Positions 1 through 9,201 are shown, counted from the first letter of the stretch. The stretch: 64,000 bases of DNA from Limosilactobacillus ingluviei DSM 15946 (GCF_001435775.1 NZ_AZFK01000016.1:1-64000); one strand, 5' to 3'. Translations and numbers: made by a program. Notes: generated from the sequence alone by a model not told the origin.

Positions 1-1
1 T

Positions 2-78
2 CAGGTGAGATCGAATTTTACATAATTCGTTTCTCCACCTAAAAGGGAGCATATCATAATTGGTGCTCTTTTTTTGTC
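2..78 (+). terminator. Terminator of a gene left of the window
   Basis: A long imperfect hairpin at 2-40 is followed by a second stem, GAGCA/TGCTC (about 48-70), that ends in a run of seven T. The T-run is on the plus strand, so it should stop a rightward transcript entering from outside the window. The upstream gene is not visible. Confidence 0.55.
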
Positions 79-92
79 GGATTGAAACGGGG

Positions 93-1265
93 TTAGTAAA
101 TCCCGTCGTAAGCCTTTTGGTATAAGGCCACCACTTCTTCTTTGGTCCCCTTGCGTGGGTTGGAGAAGGCATTTCCGTCCTTTAAGGCATTTTCGGCCAT
201 TAATTCAAAGTCTGCTGGTTTGGCCCCAATTTCTTTAATCGAAGCCGGAATCCCTACGGCCTTGCACATTTCCCGCATTCCTTCGATCGCCAGGTGGGCC
301 GCTTCAAAGGTCGTCTTGCCGGTCGTGTCGTAGCCCATGATTTGCGCTAATTCAGCAAAGCGATCTGGGCAGGCAATCAAGTTGTACTCTTCGACCGTCG
401 TCAACAGCAAGGCACAGCAAATGCCGTGTGGCGCATCATACTGGCCGCCCAGTTGGTGGGCCATCGCGTGAACATAACCCAGGTTGGCGTTGTTAAAGGC
501 CATCCCAGCCAACATTTCGGCTTCCACCATCTTGGTCCGGGCGGCCACGTTTTGTCCATTGGCCACCGCCTTAGGCAGAGCATCTTGAATCAATTGAATG
601 GCTTCCTTACACTGACTGTCCGTAATTGGGTTGTGATCAACCGAAACATATGGTTCGATCGCTTGCACGAAGGCGTCCATCCCCGTGGCTGCGGTAATGG
701 CTTGGGGAATCCCCAACATCAACATCGGATCGTTAAAGGAAACCAACGGAATGTTCCGCCAGGAAACTACCACAAACTTCAGGTGGGTTTCTTCATTGCT
801 GATCACGGCGTGACGGGTTAATTCGGAGCCGGTCCCGGCGGTCGTATTAACGGCCATCAGTGGTGGCAGGGGCTTGCTTAAGGTTTCAATCCCGGCCAAC
901 TTGGTAATGTCATCGCCGTTGGTCAGAATAATCCCGATCCCCTTCCCACAGTCATGGGAGGAGCCCCCACCAACCGTGATGATCGAATCACAACCTTGGG
1001 CTAAGTACAGTTCCTTACCGGCTTTGATGTTGCGAATCTTCGGGTTTGGTTCCACCCCATCAAAGACCACGTAGTCAACCCCAGCTGCTTCCAAGGAAGC
1101 CAAGGTTTGTGCCACCGGCCCATTCGCTAACTTGGTCAGGCCCTTTTCGGTAACCACTAAAACCTTGGTCATGTTTAACATCTTGGCCCGCTCCCCGATC
1201 TTGGCGATGACCCCTGGCCCGAAGAAATTAACACTTGGCATTAAGAAATCAAATTGACGTTCCAT
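93..1265 (-). CDS. dhaT: Iron-containing alcohol dehydrogenase (1,3-propanediol dehydrogenase type)
   Basis: A 390-residue group III alcohol dehydrogenase. It is expected to reduce 3-hydroxypropionaldehyde or other aldehydes with NADH in the cytoplasm, an electron sink in heterofermenters. The N-terminal NAD domain carries the GGGSSHDCGKG motif; the C-terminal domain carries the iron ligands in GMDAFVQAIEPY, HAMAHQLGG and DAPHG. The start MERQFDFLMPS is preferred over one 14 codons upstream, because GGAGGG lies about 7 bases before it and the family begins there. The sequence closely matches what I recall of the Limosilactobacillus reuteri propanediol dehydrogenase. No glycerol dehydratase genes are nearby. 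A cre-like site sits just upstream of the ribosome site. The exact aldehyde substrate is inferred. Confidence 0.88.
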   Translation of the reverse strand: MERQFDFLMPSVNFFGPGVIAKIGERAKMLNMTKVLVVTEKGLTKLANGPVAQTLASLEAAGVDYVVFDGVEPNPKIRNIKAGKELYLAQGCDSIITVGGGSSHDCGKGIGIILTNGDDITKLAGIETLSKPLPPLMAVNTTAGTGSELTRHAVISNEETHLKFVVVSWRNIPLVSFNDPMLMLGIPQAITAATGMDAFVQAIEPYVSVDHNPITDSQCKEAIQLIQDALPKAVANGQNVAARTKMVEAEMLAGMAFNNANLGYVHAMAHQLGGQYDAPHGICCALLLTTVEEYNLIACPDRFAELAQIMGYDTTGKTTFEAAHLAIEGMREMCKAVGIPASIKEIGAKPADFELMAENALKDGNAFSNPRKGTKEEVVALYQKAYDGIY

Positions 1266-1285
1266 TTTTTCACCCTCCAATTTTT

Positions 1286-1299
1286 CGGAAACGTTTTCA
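1286..1299 (-). promoter_or_regulatory. cre (CcpA) site in the dhaT leader
   Basis: On the minus strand the sequence reads TGAAAACGTTTCCG, which fits 13 of 14 positions of the cre consensus TGWAARCGNTWNCA. It lies about 20 bases upstream of the chosen dhaT start, where bound CcpA could block transcription. This predicts carbon catabolite control of dhaT. Confidence 0.6.
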
Positions 1300-1349
1300 T
1301 CGATCATTTTGTGCTTTTAATCACGAAAAATCAAGGGAATATCTTTACG

Positions 1350-1386
1350 TATTTTAAAAAACGGCCCCCATTCCTTGGCGCCGTTG
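1350..1386 (-). terminator. Terminator after rlmH
   Basis: On the minus strand AACGGC and GCCGTT form a stem around a loop of about 14 bases, followed by TTTTTT. It ends the rlmH transcript and separates it from dhaT. Confidence 0.6.
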
Positions 1387-1448
1387 CGTTCACAAAATTG
1401 AACTAATTTGTGATAATTGCCTTTTTTGCTAATTTTTTACGTTTCCCC

Positions 1449-1928
1449 TTATTTATGGTAAGGCAAGCCATTGATAATCGTAAAGGCCCGGTAAACCTGC
1501 TCACTTAAGACGACCCGCATCAGTTGGTGGGGCAGGGTGAAGCGCCCAAACGAAATTTGCTGGTTGGCCCGTTGCAGCACCGCCGGGCTCAACCCCAAGG
1601 AACCCCCAATCACAAAGGTAACGTCGCTGTTGCCATAGGTGGCTAATTGATTCAGTTCTGCCGCAAAATCTTCTGACGTCCGTTCCTTACCCTTGATAGC
1701 CAAGGCATAAACGTACTCTTTCTCCTTAATTTTAGCCAGGATCCGGGCCCCCTCTTTTTCCATCACCGCCGCCATTTGTGCGGGACTTAAATTTTCGGGT
1801 GCTTTTTCATCCGGGACTTCGACCACCTCAAATTTGCAATACCGGCCCAGCCGCTTCGCGTATTCGGCGATCGCCGCCCGATAAAACTTTTCTTTGATTT
1901 TGCCAACCCCGATAATCTTAATGTTCAT
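1449..1928 (-). CDS. rlmH: 23S rRNA pseudouridine-1915 N3-methyltransferase
   Basis: RlmH uses S-adenosylmethionine to methylate pseudouridine 1915 in helix 69 of 23S rRNA on assembled 70S ribosomes. The protein is 159 residues, the normal length, and is a minimal SPOUT methyltransferase. The trefoil-knot features are visible: [11 protein letters not shown] near residue 105 and the C-terminal [18 protein letters not shown]. The start [13 protein letters not shown] is the family start, with GGAGGAAG ahead of it. It lies downstream of htrA and the wal operon, as is common in lactobacilli, but a gap of about 400 bases full of DnaA boxes separates it from htrA. Confidence 0.96.
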   Translation of the reverse strand: MNIKIIGVGKIKEKFYRAAIAEYAKRLGRYCKFEVVEVPDEKAPENLSPAQMAAVMEKEGARILAKIKEKEYVYALAIKGKERTSEDFAAELNQLATYGNSDVTFVIGGSLGLSPAVLQRANQQISFGRFTLPHQLMRVVLSEQVYRAFTIINGLPYHK

Positions 1929-1949
1929 AACTTCCTCCTTTTCAACAGG

Positions 1950-2239
1950 TTATCCACAACTTATCCCCAAGCCAGGGCCGATAGGGCCGAATCATTTTCC
2001 TTGAAACCTTTTTCATTCATCTGTTCCACGCAGAGTTATCCACAATTGTCCACACCAACAGCCGTTCGCCTCCGCTGCTCTCAACCCGCGTCATGACTAG
2101 GTTTCGAGTTCTTTAGTTCCTTTTTTATCCACTTATCCACGAATTTCCCGCCACGTTGTGGATAACTTTTCCCACCGTACTAAGCCAGTTTTAGCGCCAT
2201 TCACAGCTTGTGGATAAGTCTGGGGATAAGTTCTCCACA
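1950..2239. other. DnaA-box cluster between rlmH and htrA
   Basis: Four perfect TTATCCACA boxes are present: plus strand at 1950-1958 and 2036-2044, minus strand at 2157-2165 and 2209-2217. Near matches occur at 1961 (TTATCCCCA), 2046 (TTGTCCACA), 2125 (TTATCCACT), 2133 (TTATCCACG), 2221 (TGGGGATAA) and 2231 (TTCTCCACA). Ten sites in 290 bases exceed chance and fill the gene-free stretch 1929-2324. The cluster probably binds DnaA; its role is unknown. Confidence 0.75.
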
Positions 2240-2270
2240 CCCCAGGGCTTTTGCCGCGCGCCCCTGGCGC

Positions 2271-2311
2271 AAAAAAACGCATGGCCGATCTGTTGGGATC
2301 CCTTCCATGCG
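2271..2311 (-). terminator. Terminator after htrA
   Basis: On the minus strand CGCATGG and CCATGCG pair across a loop of about 19 bases and are followed by seven T. It lies just after the htrA stop codon. Confidence 0.65.
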
Positions 2312-2324
2312 CCCTATGTTCCGG

Positions 2325-3512
2325 TTAATTCGTTAATTTCGCCGTTGTGGTCCGTAATTGACCATCCCGATAGTAACTGATCTTGACGGTGTCGCCAACC
2401 TTAGCCTTGTACAGTTGGGTCTTTAATGCCCCAACGTTGGCTACCTTATGGTCATTAATCGCGACGACTACATCGTATTGTTGGAGCCCGGCGGCCGCGG
2501 CCGTCCCGCCATTTTCCGTTTCCATTACCACGACCCCGGTCGTTACCTTGGTTGGCAATTTCAGGACTGATTGACGTTGGGTCGGTTCCACCCGGCTTAA
2601 ATTCAGGGCACTGACCCCCAGTGACGGCCGCTCAATCTTCCCGTTTTTCACCAGCTGGTTGATGATGGTCACTACTTCATTGCTTGGAATTGAAAAGCCA
2701 ATCCCTTCCACACTGGTCCCGGAGCCATCCGACGACAGCTTCATCGAGTTGATCCCGATCACCTGCCCGGCCATGTTCACCAAGGGCCCCCCGGAATTGC
2801 CGGAGTTAATGGCCGCATCGGTTTGGATAACGTTGGTCGTGACCGCGTTGCTGGAGGCTTTTACGGCCCGGTTCGTGGCTGAAATGATCCCCTTGGTAAC
2901 CGTGTTGGCATACTTGGTCCCCATCGGTGAACCGACCGCTAAAACATCCTGGCCGTCCTGCAGCTGACTGGAATTACCGAAGCTGGCCACGGTCGTCACG
3001 TTGGCCGCATTAATCTTTAAGACCGCTAAATCCGTCGTGGCGTCCTTGCCGACCAAGCTGGCACTGACCTTCTTACCGTTGCTTAACATCACCTTAATTT
3101 GCTTGGCCCCGGCGACGACGTGGTTGTTGGTCACCACATAAGCGGCTTGCCCGCTCTTTTTATAGATGACCCCGGATCCTTCGCTGGCTTCTGTTAAGCT
3201 GTCTTGCTTGGTTGCACTGTTCTGGTTGAACAAGTCGAGGGTCTGACTGCCCCCGGCTGATTCATACGTAATAATCGAAACCACCGCGTCTTTAACCTTA
3301 GCGTAGGCCTTCGTAGCTTGCGTGCTGTCCGGGGCCGCATTCTCTTTGACCTTGGCACTGCCACTCTGGTTTGACCCGGTTGGCACTTGGGTACTGGTAT
3401 TTTCCCGCCACGCTTGCCAACCATGCGCAATGCCAAGGGTCGCTCCACCGCCAATCAGCCCCGCGGCCAGGCCCACCCCAGCTACTTTCAGCCAAAATTG
3501 ATCCAATTTCAT
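2325..3512 (-). CDS. htrA: HtrA/DegP-type membrane-anchored serine protease
   Basis: A surface quality-control protease that degrades misfolded secreted proteins outside the membrane. From the chosen start (395 residues) there is a short cytoplasmic tail, one membrane helix at about 10-30, a Ser/Asn/Thr-rich linker, a trypsin-like domain and a C-terminal PDZ domain from about residue 285. The catalytic triad is visible: H131 in TNNHVV, D161 in ATTDLAVL and S240 in GNSGGPL. An upstream in-frame GTG overlaps the ribosome site GGGAGGA, so the ATG at 3512 is used. It is the last gene of the walRKHIJ-htrA cluster, about 96 bases after walJ, and may have its own promoter there. Confidence 0.95.
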   Translation of the reverse strand: MKLDQFWLKVAGVGLAAGLIGGGATLGIAHGWQAWRENTSTQVPTGSNQSGSAKVKENAAPDSTQATKAYAKVKDAVVSIITYESAGGSQTLDLFNQNSATKQDSLTEASEGSGVIYKKSGQAAYVVTNNHVVAGAKQIKVMLSNGKKVSASLVGKDATTDLAVLKINAANVTTVASFGNSSQLQDGQDVLAVGSPMGTKYANTVTKGIISATNRAVKASSNAVTTNVIQTDAAINSGNSGGPLVNMAGQVIGINSMKLSSDGSGTSVEGIGFSIPSNEVVTIINQLVKNGKIERPSLGVSALNLSRVEPTQRQSVLKLPTKVTTGVVVMETENGGTAAAAGLQQYDVVVAINDHKVANVGALKTQLYKAKVGDTVKISYYRDGQLRTTTAKLTN

Positions 3513-3608
3513 TAGCGTTCCTCCCACTATGTTAGTTGCTAACCCTAAAATCTTAGTCCTATTTTAACAAGTTTGCGTCCCCGCCCCTACTCAGCGGCTG
3601 AAATCTTA

Positions 3609-4418
3609 TCAAAGGCTTAACAGTGCCGTCGGTTCGTCTTGGTCCGTATCTTGGAGGGTAAAATCGTGATCCACCCCGTAATCTTGGGCGCTTAACATCG
3701 AGGCGACCGTCAAATGAGCCAAGGACTTTGTGTTGTTTTCGTGACTGCGGTGCCCCAAAAAAACCGTCTTGGTCCGCACACCGATGACATCCATCAAGGC
3801 ATTGGCCCCGTCTTCGTTTGACAGGTGGCCTTCCGTCCCTAAAATCCGTTGCTTTAACGGCCAGGAATAACGTTGCCCCGCTAACAGCATCTCGGGATCA
3901 TGGTTGCATTCCATTAAGTAGGCATCCGCATTCCGCACCGTGCCGGCAATTTTATCCGACACATAGCCCGTATCGGTCAGAATACACAGGGCCTGCTGAT
4001 CATGGTGCAACTGGTAAAACTGCGGCTGGGCCGCATCATGTGACACCGCAAAGCTTTCTACCTGTAGATCGCCAAAATCTTTGACCGCCCCGGGGGCCAA
4101 GAGATACTTTTGTTCCGGAGCAATTTTACCCAGTTTCGGGGCCATTGCCTGCCACGTCCCCTGGTTGGCATACACCGCCAAACCATAGCGACGTGCCAAG
4201 ACCCCGACGCCATGAATGTGGTCACTATGCTCGTGCGTCACAAAGATGGCTTCCACGTCCGCAAGGGACCGGTTAAGCTTGGCCATCCGCGCCTCTAATT
4301 GCTTGCCACTCAAGCCGGCATCAATTAAGATCCGGTGCTTTGGCGTTTCAATGTACGTCGCATTGCCCCGACTGCCGCTGGCTAAAATACTGTATCGAAG
4401 TGAATCCCGTCCTTGCAC
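3609..4418 (-). CDS. walJ: WalJ/YycJ metallo-beta-lactamase-fold hydrolase
   Basis: A 269-residue metallo-beta-lactamase-fold protein, probably a nuclease, that travels with the WalRK operon. The first strand LRYSILASGSRGNATYIE and the metal motif HEHSDH (near residue 61) are typical, as are the later metal-binding D and H residues (TDTGY, GHRSHEN). The start is GTG at 4418, preceded by AGGACGACAGGGA. It lies 32 bases downstream of walI and is probably cotranscribed. Family members are linked to cell-division and DNA-replication coordination in Gram-positive bacteria; the substrate is not known from this sequence. Confidence 0.93.
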   Translation of the reverse strand: MQGRDSLRYSILASGSRGNATYIETPKHRILIDAGLSGKQLEARMAKLNRSLADVEAIFVTHEHSDHIHGVGVLARRYGLAVYANQGTWQAMAPKLGKIAPEQKYLLAPGAVKDFGDLQVESFAVSHDAAQPQFYQLHHDQQALCILTDTGYVSDKIAGTVRNADAYLMECNHDPEMLLAGQRYSWPLKQRILGTEGHLSNEDGANALMDVIGVRTKTVFLGHRSHENNTKSLAHLTVASMLSAQDYGVDHDFTLQDTDQDEPTALLSL

Positions 4419-4450
4419 TTCCCTGTCGTCCTTTCTTCATTGCTGTTATT

Positions 4451-5254
4451 TTACGGCACCTTAATCAGGTTTTCCCGAAAGGCGTTGACCCGCAACAGGT
4501 GCCCCGCACCTGATGTTTGATTTTTGACTTCTGCGACCCAAGCGGGAACGTAAATCAATTGGTCATCACTGCACTGCAGCTTGGTATACCCGAGCTTAAC
4601 CCAACGCACCTTGCTGTTATTGGCGAGTTGATTATTCTTATACAACCAGTTCACGGCTTCGAGCTGCGAAATGGTTGGTTGCCGTGACCGTAACAACTTG
4701 CTGTTACTTAGCCGTCCCTGGGTATAGCCAGTAATCGCCCCACTGGCATTGCGAAAAATGCGCAACTCCCCCGCGCTGTCCAAAAGCGGCCGGCCTTGCA
4801 GTTCCTGACTGTATACCAGGGTTTTACTGGTCGACAAGTCGGGGTGATAGAGATAGTGATTCCCGGCCACCAGCCGTTTTTGATGGGTTAGTTCGGGGGC
4901 GACCTTCGCTGGGGCGGTCGTCTTTGAATTCAGGACCACCGGTTTGTCATAGGTCACCGTCACCAGGTTTTCATTCTCTTGAATCGTAGCATTCTTTAAA
5001 GGCGCCAAATTCTGCGTTTGCTTGACCAAGTTTTGGTCCGGCGTCACCAACACGTAATAACCACTTTGGCGCTGATCGCTCAGCAAGGGCAATTTAATGT
5101 CATCAGCGCGCATCTGCCGGCGCAAGGCCACCTGCTGATTTTGGTGGGAATTAGTGACCATGGGTTGACTGCCCCAGGCATAAGAAGCCAACAAGAAGAG
5201 ATCCAAAATCACAAAGGCCACAATAAAGATGGTCTGAATCCGTTTAAAGTTCAT
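4451..5254 (-). CDS. walI: WalI/YycI regulator of the WalK kinase
   Basis: A 267-residue protein with a short cytoplasmic N-terminus (MNFKRIQTI), one membrane helix at about 8-27 and a large extracytoplasmic YycI domain. In related bacteria YycI and YycH contact the WalK membrane segments and set kinase activity. The ATG overlaps the walH stop codon (ATGA), which indicates translational coupling. The C-terminal domain holds the repeated YycH/YycI fold (YVPAWVAEVKN, LLRVNAF). Confidence 0.93.
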   Translation of the reverse strand: MNFKRIQTIFIVAFVILDLFLLASYAWGSQPMVTNSHQNQQVALRRQMRADDIKLPLLSDQRQSGYYVLVTPDQNLVKQTQNLAPLKNATIQENENLVTVTYDKPVVLNSKTTAPAKVAPELTHQKRLVAGNHYLYHPDLSTSKTLVYSQELQGRPLLDSAGELRIFRNASGAITGYTQGRLSNSKLLRSRQPTISQLEAVNWLYKNNQLANNSKVRWVKLGYTKLQCSDDQLIYVPAWVAEVKNQTSGAGHLLRVNAFRENLIKVP

Positions 5255-6558
5255 GCTGGCTGGCCCCCTTCATGCATTAACGTTTGGTAGGGCACCCATT
5301 CCCCCTTGTACTTGACTAAGTAAGTCGGCCGGACGGTGACTTCCTTGGCGGTTGGGTCGCTATGCCACCAATACCCCAGCCGTAAACCTTGGACATCCTT
5401 TAGTTTGCCCACCGCTTGCAGGCCATTGAAGACCACCGCGGTCGCTGGTAAGGTCAGGGCGGATTGCTTGGTCGGCAACGGCGTCGTTAAACTATAGCAA
5501 GAAAACCGCAGCGATTCGACCCCGGTCTCACTTTCCCGTAACCGGACGGTTCCATAATTGTCTTCATTGTATACCGGAAAACCTTCGACCGTAGTCCGGT
5601 AGGTGATCTGCTGCTTGGCATGATCAAAGGTGTCAAATTGCAGTTGATCCTGGATAATCCCCGTCTGCTGCAAACGCCGGAAAAAATGGGCATACACCGT
5701 TTGCAAGCTGTAACGGGTCGGTTGACTCAGGTAATTTTCAAACGTCAACGTTCCTTGCGCTTGGTCGTACACCAAGCGCTTATCACTCCCGTTGTGATAG
5801 ATCCGTTGGTTGCCTTCCACCCGTTGGGCCAGCCGCTTACCCTTGGCCGAATTTAACAGCGTTTGGGCCAGACTGTCCACGTTTTGCTGCTCAATTGCCG
5901 CCCGGTAGGTGGGCAAAGTAATCGCGTGGGGGTAGGTTAACACCAATTGATTGTTCAGCCACCGGTATTCGACTGGTAGCCGTCGGCCCCCCAGGAGTGA
6001 GGCTTTTAGCTTCGTTAAGCGTTGCGCGTTGACTTGATAACGATACACAACCGTCCCTTGGTCACGCAACAAATAGATCCGCGCTTGGCCCGTCAAGGGA
6101 ATCACGATGCGATTCACCAAGGTTAAATCCTTGGCTGACAACTTCTGGTTAAAGGTCGTATTAAACGTCGCGATCGCCACGGCGCTAGGATAAGACAAGA
6201 CCAAGGCATTGCTTTGCCGGAGATATTCCCGGTAAGCCGTCGGATTGTCCGCACTGACCTGCTTTCCCTTTTGCAAGGTCCATTTCCGAAGGCTCTCGCG
6301 CGCCGTCAACACCACATTTTGGGGTTGATTAAACAAGAGGTGCTGTTCGCGGTCCGGGCCCGTCTTCACCACCATAGTCGGCACGTATAGGTTTTCTTGC
6401 GCCATAGTTGCGACTGAAGTCACCCGGGGCGCGGTGGCTTCATTCGGGTGTTCATAGCGGTAGGGCATGACCCACACCAGACCAGATAAAATGACGCTGA
6501 TCACAAGGACGACTGACAAAAGGCCGATCCGCCAATTAGCCCGTAATTTCTTGCTCAT
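5251..6558 (-). CDS. walH: WalH/YycH regulator of the WalK kinase
   Basis: A 435-residue partner of WalI with one N-terminal membrane helix (about residues 12-31, GLLSVVLVISVILSGLVWV) and a large extracytoplasmic region. The start MSKKLRANWR is chosen because family members have a very short cytoplasmic tail. AAGGGG lies 12 bases upstream and GGAG 2 bases upstream, so the alternative ATG at 6570 cannot be excluded. It overlaps the 3' end of walK by 23 bases and walI by 4, so walK, walH and walI are tightly coupled. YycH proteins restrain or tune WalK in other Firmicutes. Confidence 0.92.
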   Translation of the reverse strand: MSKKLRANWRIGLLSVVLVISVILSGLVWVMPYRYEHPNEATAPRVTSVATMAQENLYVPTMVVKTGPDREQHLLFNQPQNVVLTARESLRKWTLQKGKQVSADNPTAYREYLRQSNALVLSYPSAVAIATFNTTFNQKLSAKDLTLVNRIVIPLTGQARIYLLRDQGTVVYRYQVNAQRLTKLKASLLGGRRLPVEYRWLNNQLVLTYPHAITLPTYRAAIEQQNVDSLAQTLLNSAKGKRLAQRVEGNQRIYHNGSDKRLVYDQAQGTLTFENYLSQPTRYSLQTVYAHFFRRLQQTGIIQDQLQFDTFDHAKQQITYRTTVEGFPVYNEDNYGTVRLRESETGVESLRFSCYSLTTPLPTKQSALTLPATAVVFNGLQAVGKLKDVQGLRLGYWWHSDPTAKEVTVRPTYLVKYKGEWVPYQTLMHEGGQPA

Positions 6559-8410
6559 CGCTCCAGTCATCCCCTTCATATGGTACGTACGGCAGGGAAA
6601 TGTAGAAGGTCGAACCCCGCCCTTCAATGCTATCGACCCAAATTTGGCCGCCTAAGAGATTCACCACTTCTTTTGAAATCGCTAGGCCCAGCCCGGTCCC
6701 CCCTTGCTTGCGGGAACGCGCCTTGTCCACCCGGAAGAAGCGATCAAAAATGTGGCCCAAATCCTTGCGCGGAATCCCCAGGCCCTGATCGGCAATGCTT
6801 AAAATCACGTGGTTGTGCGTTTCAAGCAAACGGGCCGTAATAATGCCGCCGTCCGGCGAGTACTTAATCGCATTGTTCATAATGTTATCAATTACCTGGG
6901 TGAATTTGTCAGTATCAATTTCCACCCATAAGTCCCGCTTGGTAAAATGGCGTTCAATCGAATACTTCTTCTTGGTGGGATCATCCGCTTCTTTTTGGAT
7001 AATCATGTCAAACCGGTCCAGAATATAGCTAAACAATTCATTGATGTTAACATACTCCAAATTGAGCTTCACGGTCCCGGAGTCCATCCGCGACAAACTT
7101 AACAGGTCGTTGATCATCCGGATCATGCGCTCCGTCTCATCTTCGACCACCTTGAGAAATTGGGGGGCGACCTCCGGATTTTGCCAGGCCCCATCCGCCA
7201 ACGCTTCCACGTAGGACTTCACACTGGTCAGCGGCGTTCTTAATTCATGAGAGACGTTGGAAACAAATTCTTTTTGTTCGCGTTCTTCTTTTTGTTGGCT
7301 GGTTACATCATGCAAGACACACACCAACCCGGAGACAAAGCCGGATTCTCGTTGAATTGGCGAGAAAAAGACACTCAAAATCGGCGCGGTTTGGTCCGCT
7401 TGGTTATCCAAGATCAAGTGATCCAACTCATTGTCCACCAACTGTCGCACCGTGTATTTGCGCCGCAATCCCAACACGTCCAGAATCGAAGTGTTGAGAA
7501 TTTCGTCTTCACTTTCGATCCCCAACAATTGGAGGGCCATACTGTTAACGGTCACCAAGTTGCCCCGGCGATCGGTCGCCAAGACCCCATCTGACATGTG
7601 GGATAAAACGCTGTTCAACCGCCGCCGTTCCGCGGCCGAAGATTCTTGGCTTTCTTCAATCCGCACTGACAGGTTGTTCACCGCCCCGGCCAGTTGCCCC
7701 AACTCATCATTGCCCGCGACTTCCAGCCGCCCGGAATAATCCCCCCGGGCAATCTGCAGGGTCTTTTTGCGCATCTCTTCAATTGGCCGGGTAATTTCAC
7801 GGGCAATTAAGATCGCGAGACCCAACCCAAAGATGATCGTCAACAGGGCCGAAGCAAAGTAGATCAACGAAATATTGTTGATACTGGTATAGACCCCCTC
7901 GAGGTTCGCTTTTAAATACGCAACCCCCACAACTTCATTGGCGTTATTAGGGTTGACGAGCGGAACGACGTTCACAAAGTAGCGATCATGGGTATTGTTG
8001 TCATACAAGTGCTCCGTATGAGCGCGGTTGGTAGCCAGGGTCGCCTTGATCGTTTTATCCGTCGTTCGCTGGCCCACGCTGCCTTGGGTATTGGCCAGAC
8101 TGGTCCCCCGAATTACGCCCTTCCCGTCGATCACCCGGATCTCCGTAATCGTATTGTTATTGATCGAAGCTAAGATCGCCTTGATTTGCTTATTGGCTTG
8201 GGACTCATTGGGCTTGGTCAGCTGGCTGGCCAAGGAATTGTTGACGTAGGTCGGCAGTTCGACTTGTTGTTTGAACGTCGTCATATTCTGGCGTTCCAAC
8301 TGCCGGACGAAGACGGCGCCGACCACCTCTAAAGTCAACATCAGCATTAAGGCAAAGACCAAGGCGATTTTAAATTGAATCGACTGATAGAATTTAATCT
8401 TCGAATTCAC
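6536..8410 (-). CDS. walK: WalK sensor histidine kinase
   Basis: Kinase of the essential WalRK two-component system, which matches wall-hydrolase expression to growth. Over 624 residues the order is: helix 1 (about 12-35), an extracytoplasmic Cache-like sensor (about 40-180), helix 2 (about 182-203), HAMP (205-257), PAS (265-370), HisKA with the phosphorylated H388 in SHELRTPL, and a HATPase domain with the N, G1 and G2 boxes (NNAIKYS, DQGLGIP, GGTGLGLAI). It starts 12 bases after walR and overlaps walH. Length and architecture are those of full lactobacillus WalK. Confidence 0.97.
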   Translation of the reverse strand: MNSKIKFYQSIQFKIALVFALMLMLTLEVVGAVFVRQLERQNMTTFKQQVELPTYVNNSLASQLTKPNESQANKQIKAILASINNNTITEIRVIDGKGVIRGTSLANTQGSVGQRTTDKTIKATLATNRAHTEHLYDNNTHDRYFVNVVPLVNPNNANEVVGVAYLKANLEGVYTSINNISLIYFASALLTIIFGLGLAILIAREITRPIEEMRKKTLQIARGDYSGRLEVAGNDELGQLAGAVNNLSVRIEESQESSAAERRRLNSVLSHMSDGVLATDRRGNLVTVNSMALQLLGIESEDEILNTSILDVLGLRRKYTVRQLVDNELDHLILDNQADQTAPILSVFFSPIQRESGFVSGLVCVLHDVTSQQKEEREQKEFVSNVSHELRTPLTSVKSYVEALADGAWQNPEVAPQFLKVVEDETERMIRMINDLLSLSRMDSGTVKLNLEYVNINELFSYILDRFDMIIQKEADDPTKKKYSIERHFTKRDLWVEIDTDKFTQVIDNIMNNAIKYSPDGGIITARLLETHNHVILSIADQGLGIPRKDLGHIFDRFFRVDKARSRKQGGTGLGLAISKEVVNLLGGQIWVDSIEGRGSTFYISLPYVPYEGDDWSDEQEITG

Positions 8411-8422
8411 GGTGTCAGATCC

Positions 8423-9127
8423 TTACTCTTGGTTCGGGTTGGCTAAGTAGTAACCTACCCCCCGCCGGGTGACCAGCCATTCGGGGTGACTCGGGTTGTC
8501 TTCAATTTTTTCCCGCAACCGCCGGACCGTCACGTCAACCGTCCGGACGTCGCCGAAGTAATCATACCCCCACACCGTTTGTAAGAGGTGTTCACGGTTG
8601 ATTACTTGGCCTAAGTGGCGTGCTAAGTAGTGTAACAGTTCAAACTCCCGGTGGGTCAGGTTGATGTTTTCGCCCCGCTTGGTCACCGTGTAAGCATCCG
8701 GGTGGATCGTCAAGTCGCCGACCTTAATGTCCGCCTTCCGGTTGTCCGCCGCCGTCGTCACTGCCTCTTGGCGCCGTAAGTTAGCCTTGACCCGCGCCAC
8801 TAATTCCCGGTTTGAGAAGGGCTTGGTGACGTAATCATCGGCCCCCAGTTCCAAGCCTAAGACCTTATCTAATTCCGAATCCTTGGCCGTAACCATAATG
8901 ATCGGGGTACTGTGCTTGACCCGGACCCGCTTGGCCACCTCTAACCCGTCAATTTTAGGCAACATCAAATCCAAAATGATCAGATCAGGATCATCCGCTT
9001 CAACCCGGGCCAAGGCTTCTTCGCCGTCGTAGGCGATCAGCACTTCATAGCCTTCCTTCTCTAAATTAAATTTGATGATATCAGAAATTGGTTTTTCGTC
9101 ATCGACGACCAATACTTTCTTTGCCAT
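8423..9127 (-). CDS. walR: WalR response regulator
   Basis: OmpR-family regulator of the WalRK system. The receiver domain has the acidic pair D9/D10, the phosphorylated D53 in LIILDLMLP and the conserved K in TKPFSNREL. The C-terminal winged helix ends in TRRGVGYYL. The ATG at 9127 ([11 protein letters not shown], 234 residues) is chosen; the in-frame GTG three codons upstream lies inside the GAGGATAGGTG ribosome site. First gene of the operon, read from an extended -10 promoter near 9194. Likely targets such as wall hydrolases include the LysM glucosaminidase at 48688, but no WalR box was verified. Confidence 0.97.
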   Translation of the reverse strand: MAKKVLVVDDEKPISDIIKFNLEKEGYEVLIAYDGEEALARVEADDPDLIILDLMLPKIDGLEVAKRVRVKHSTPIIMVTAKDSELDKVLGLELGADDYVTKPFSNRELVARVKANLRRQEAVTTAADNRKADIKVGDLTIHPDAYTVTKRGENINLTHREFELLHYLARHLGQVINREHLLQTVWGYDYFGDVRTVDVTVRRLREKIEDNPSHPEWLVTRRGVGYYLANPNQE

Positions 9128-9193
9128 ATTTTTCACCTATCCTCAGGATTTTTCTTTTACTGAATTTATTTGATAACTTTGGAAACTGCCGTA

Positions 9194-9201
9194 ATTATAC
9201 C
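9194..9201 (-). promoter_or_regulatory. Extended -10 promoter of the wal operon
   Basis: On the minus strand TGGTATAAT is a perfect extended -10 element, about 65 bases before walR. I see no good -35 box upstream of it. Confidence 0.5.

Noticed and set aside
426-821. 131-residue plus-strand frame inside dhaT
   Set aside because: It lies opposite a clear alcohol dehydrogenase gene and shows no domain.
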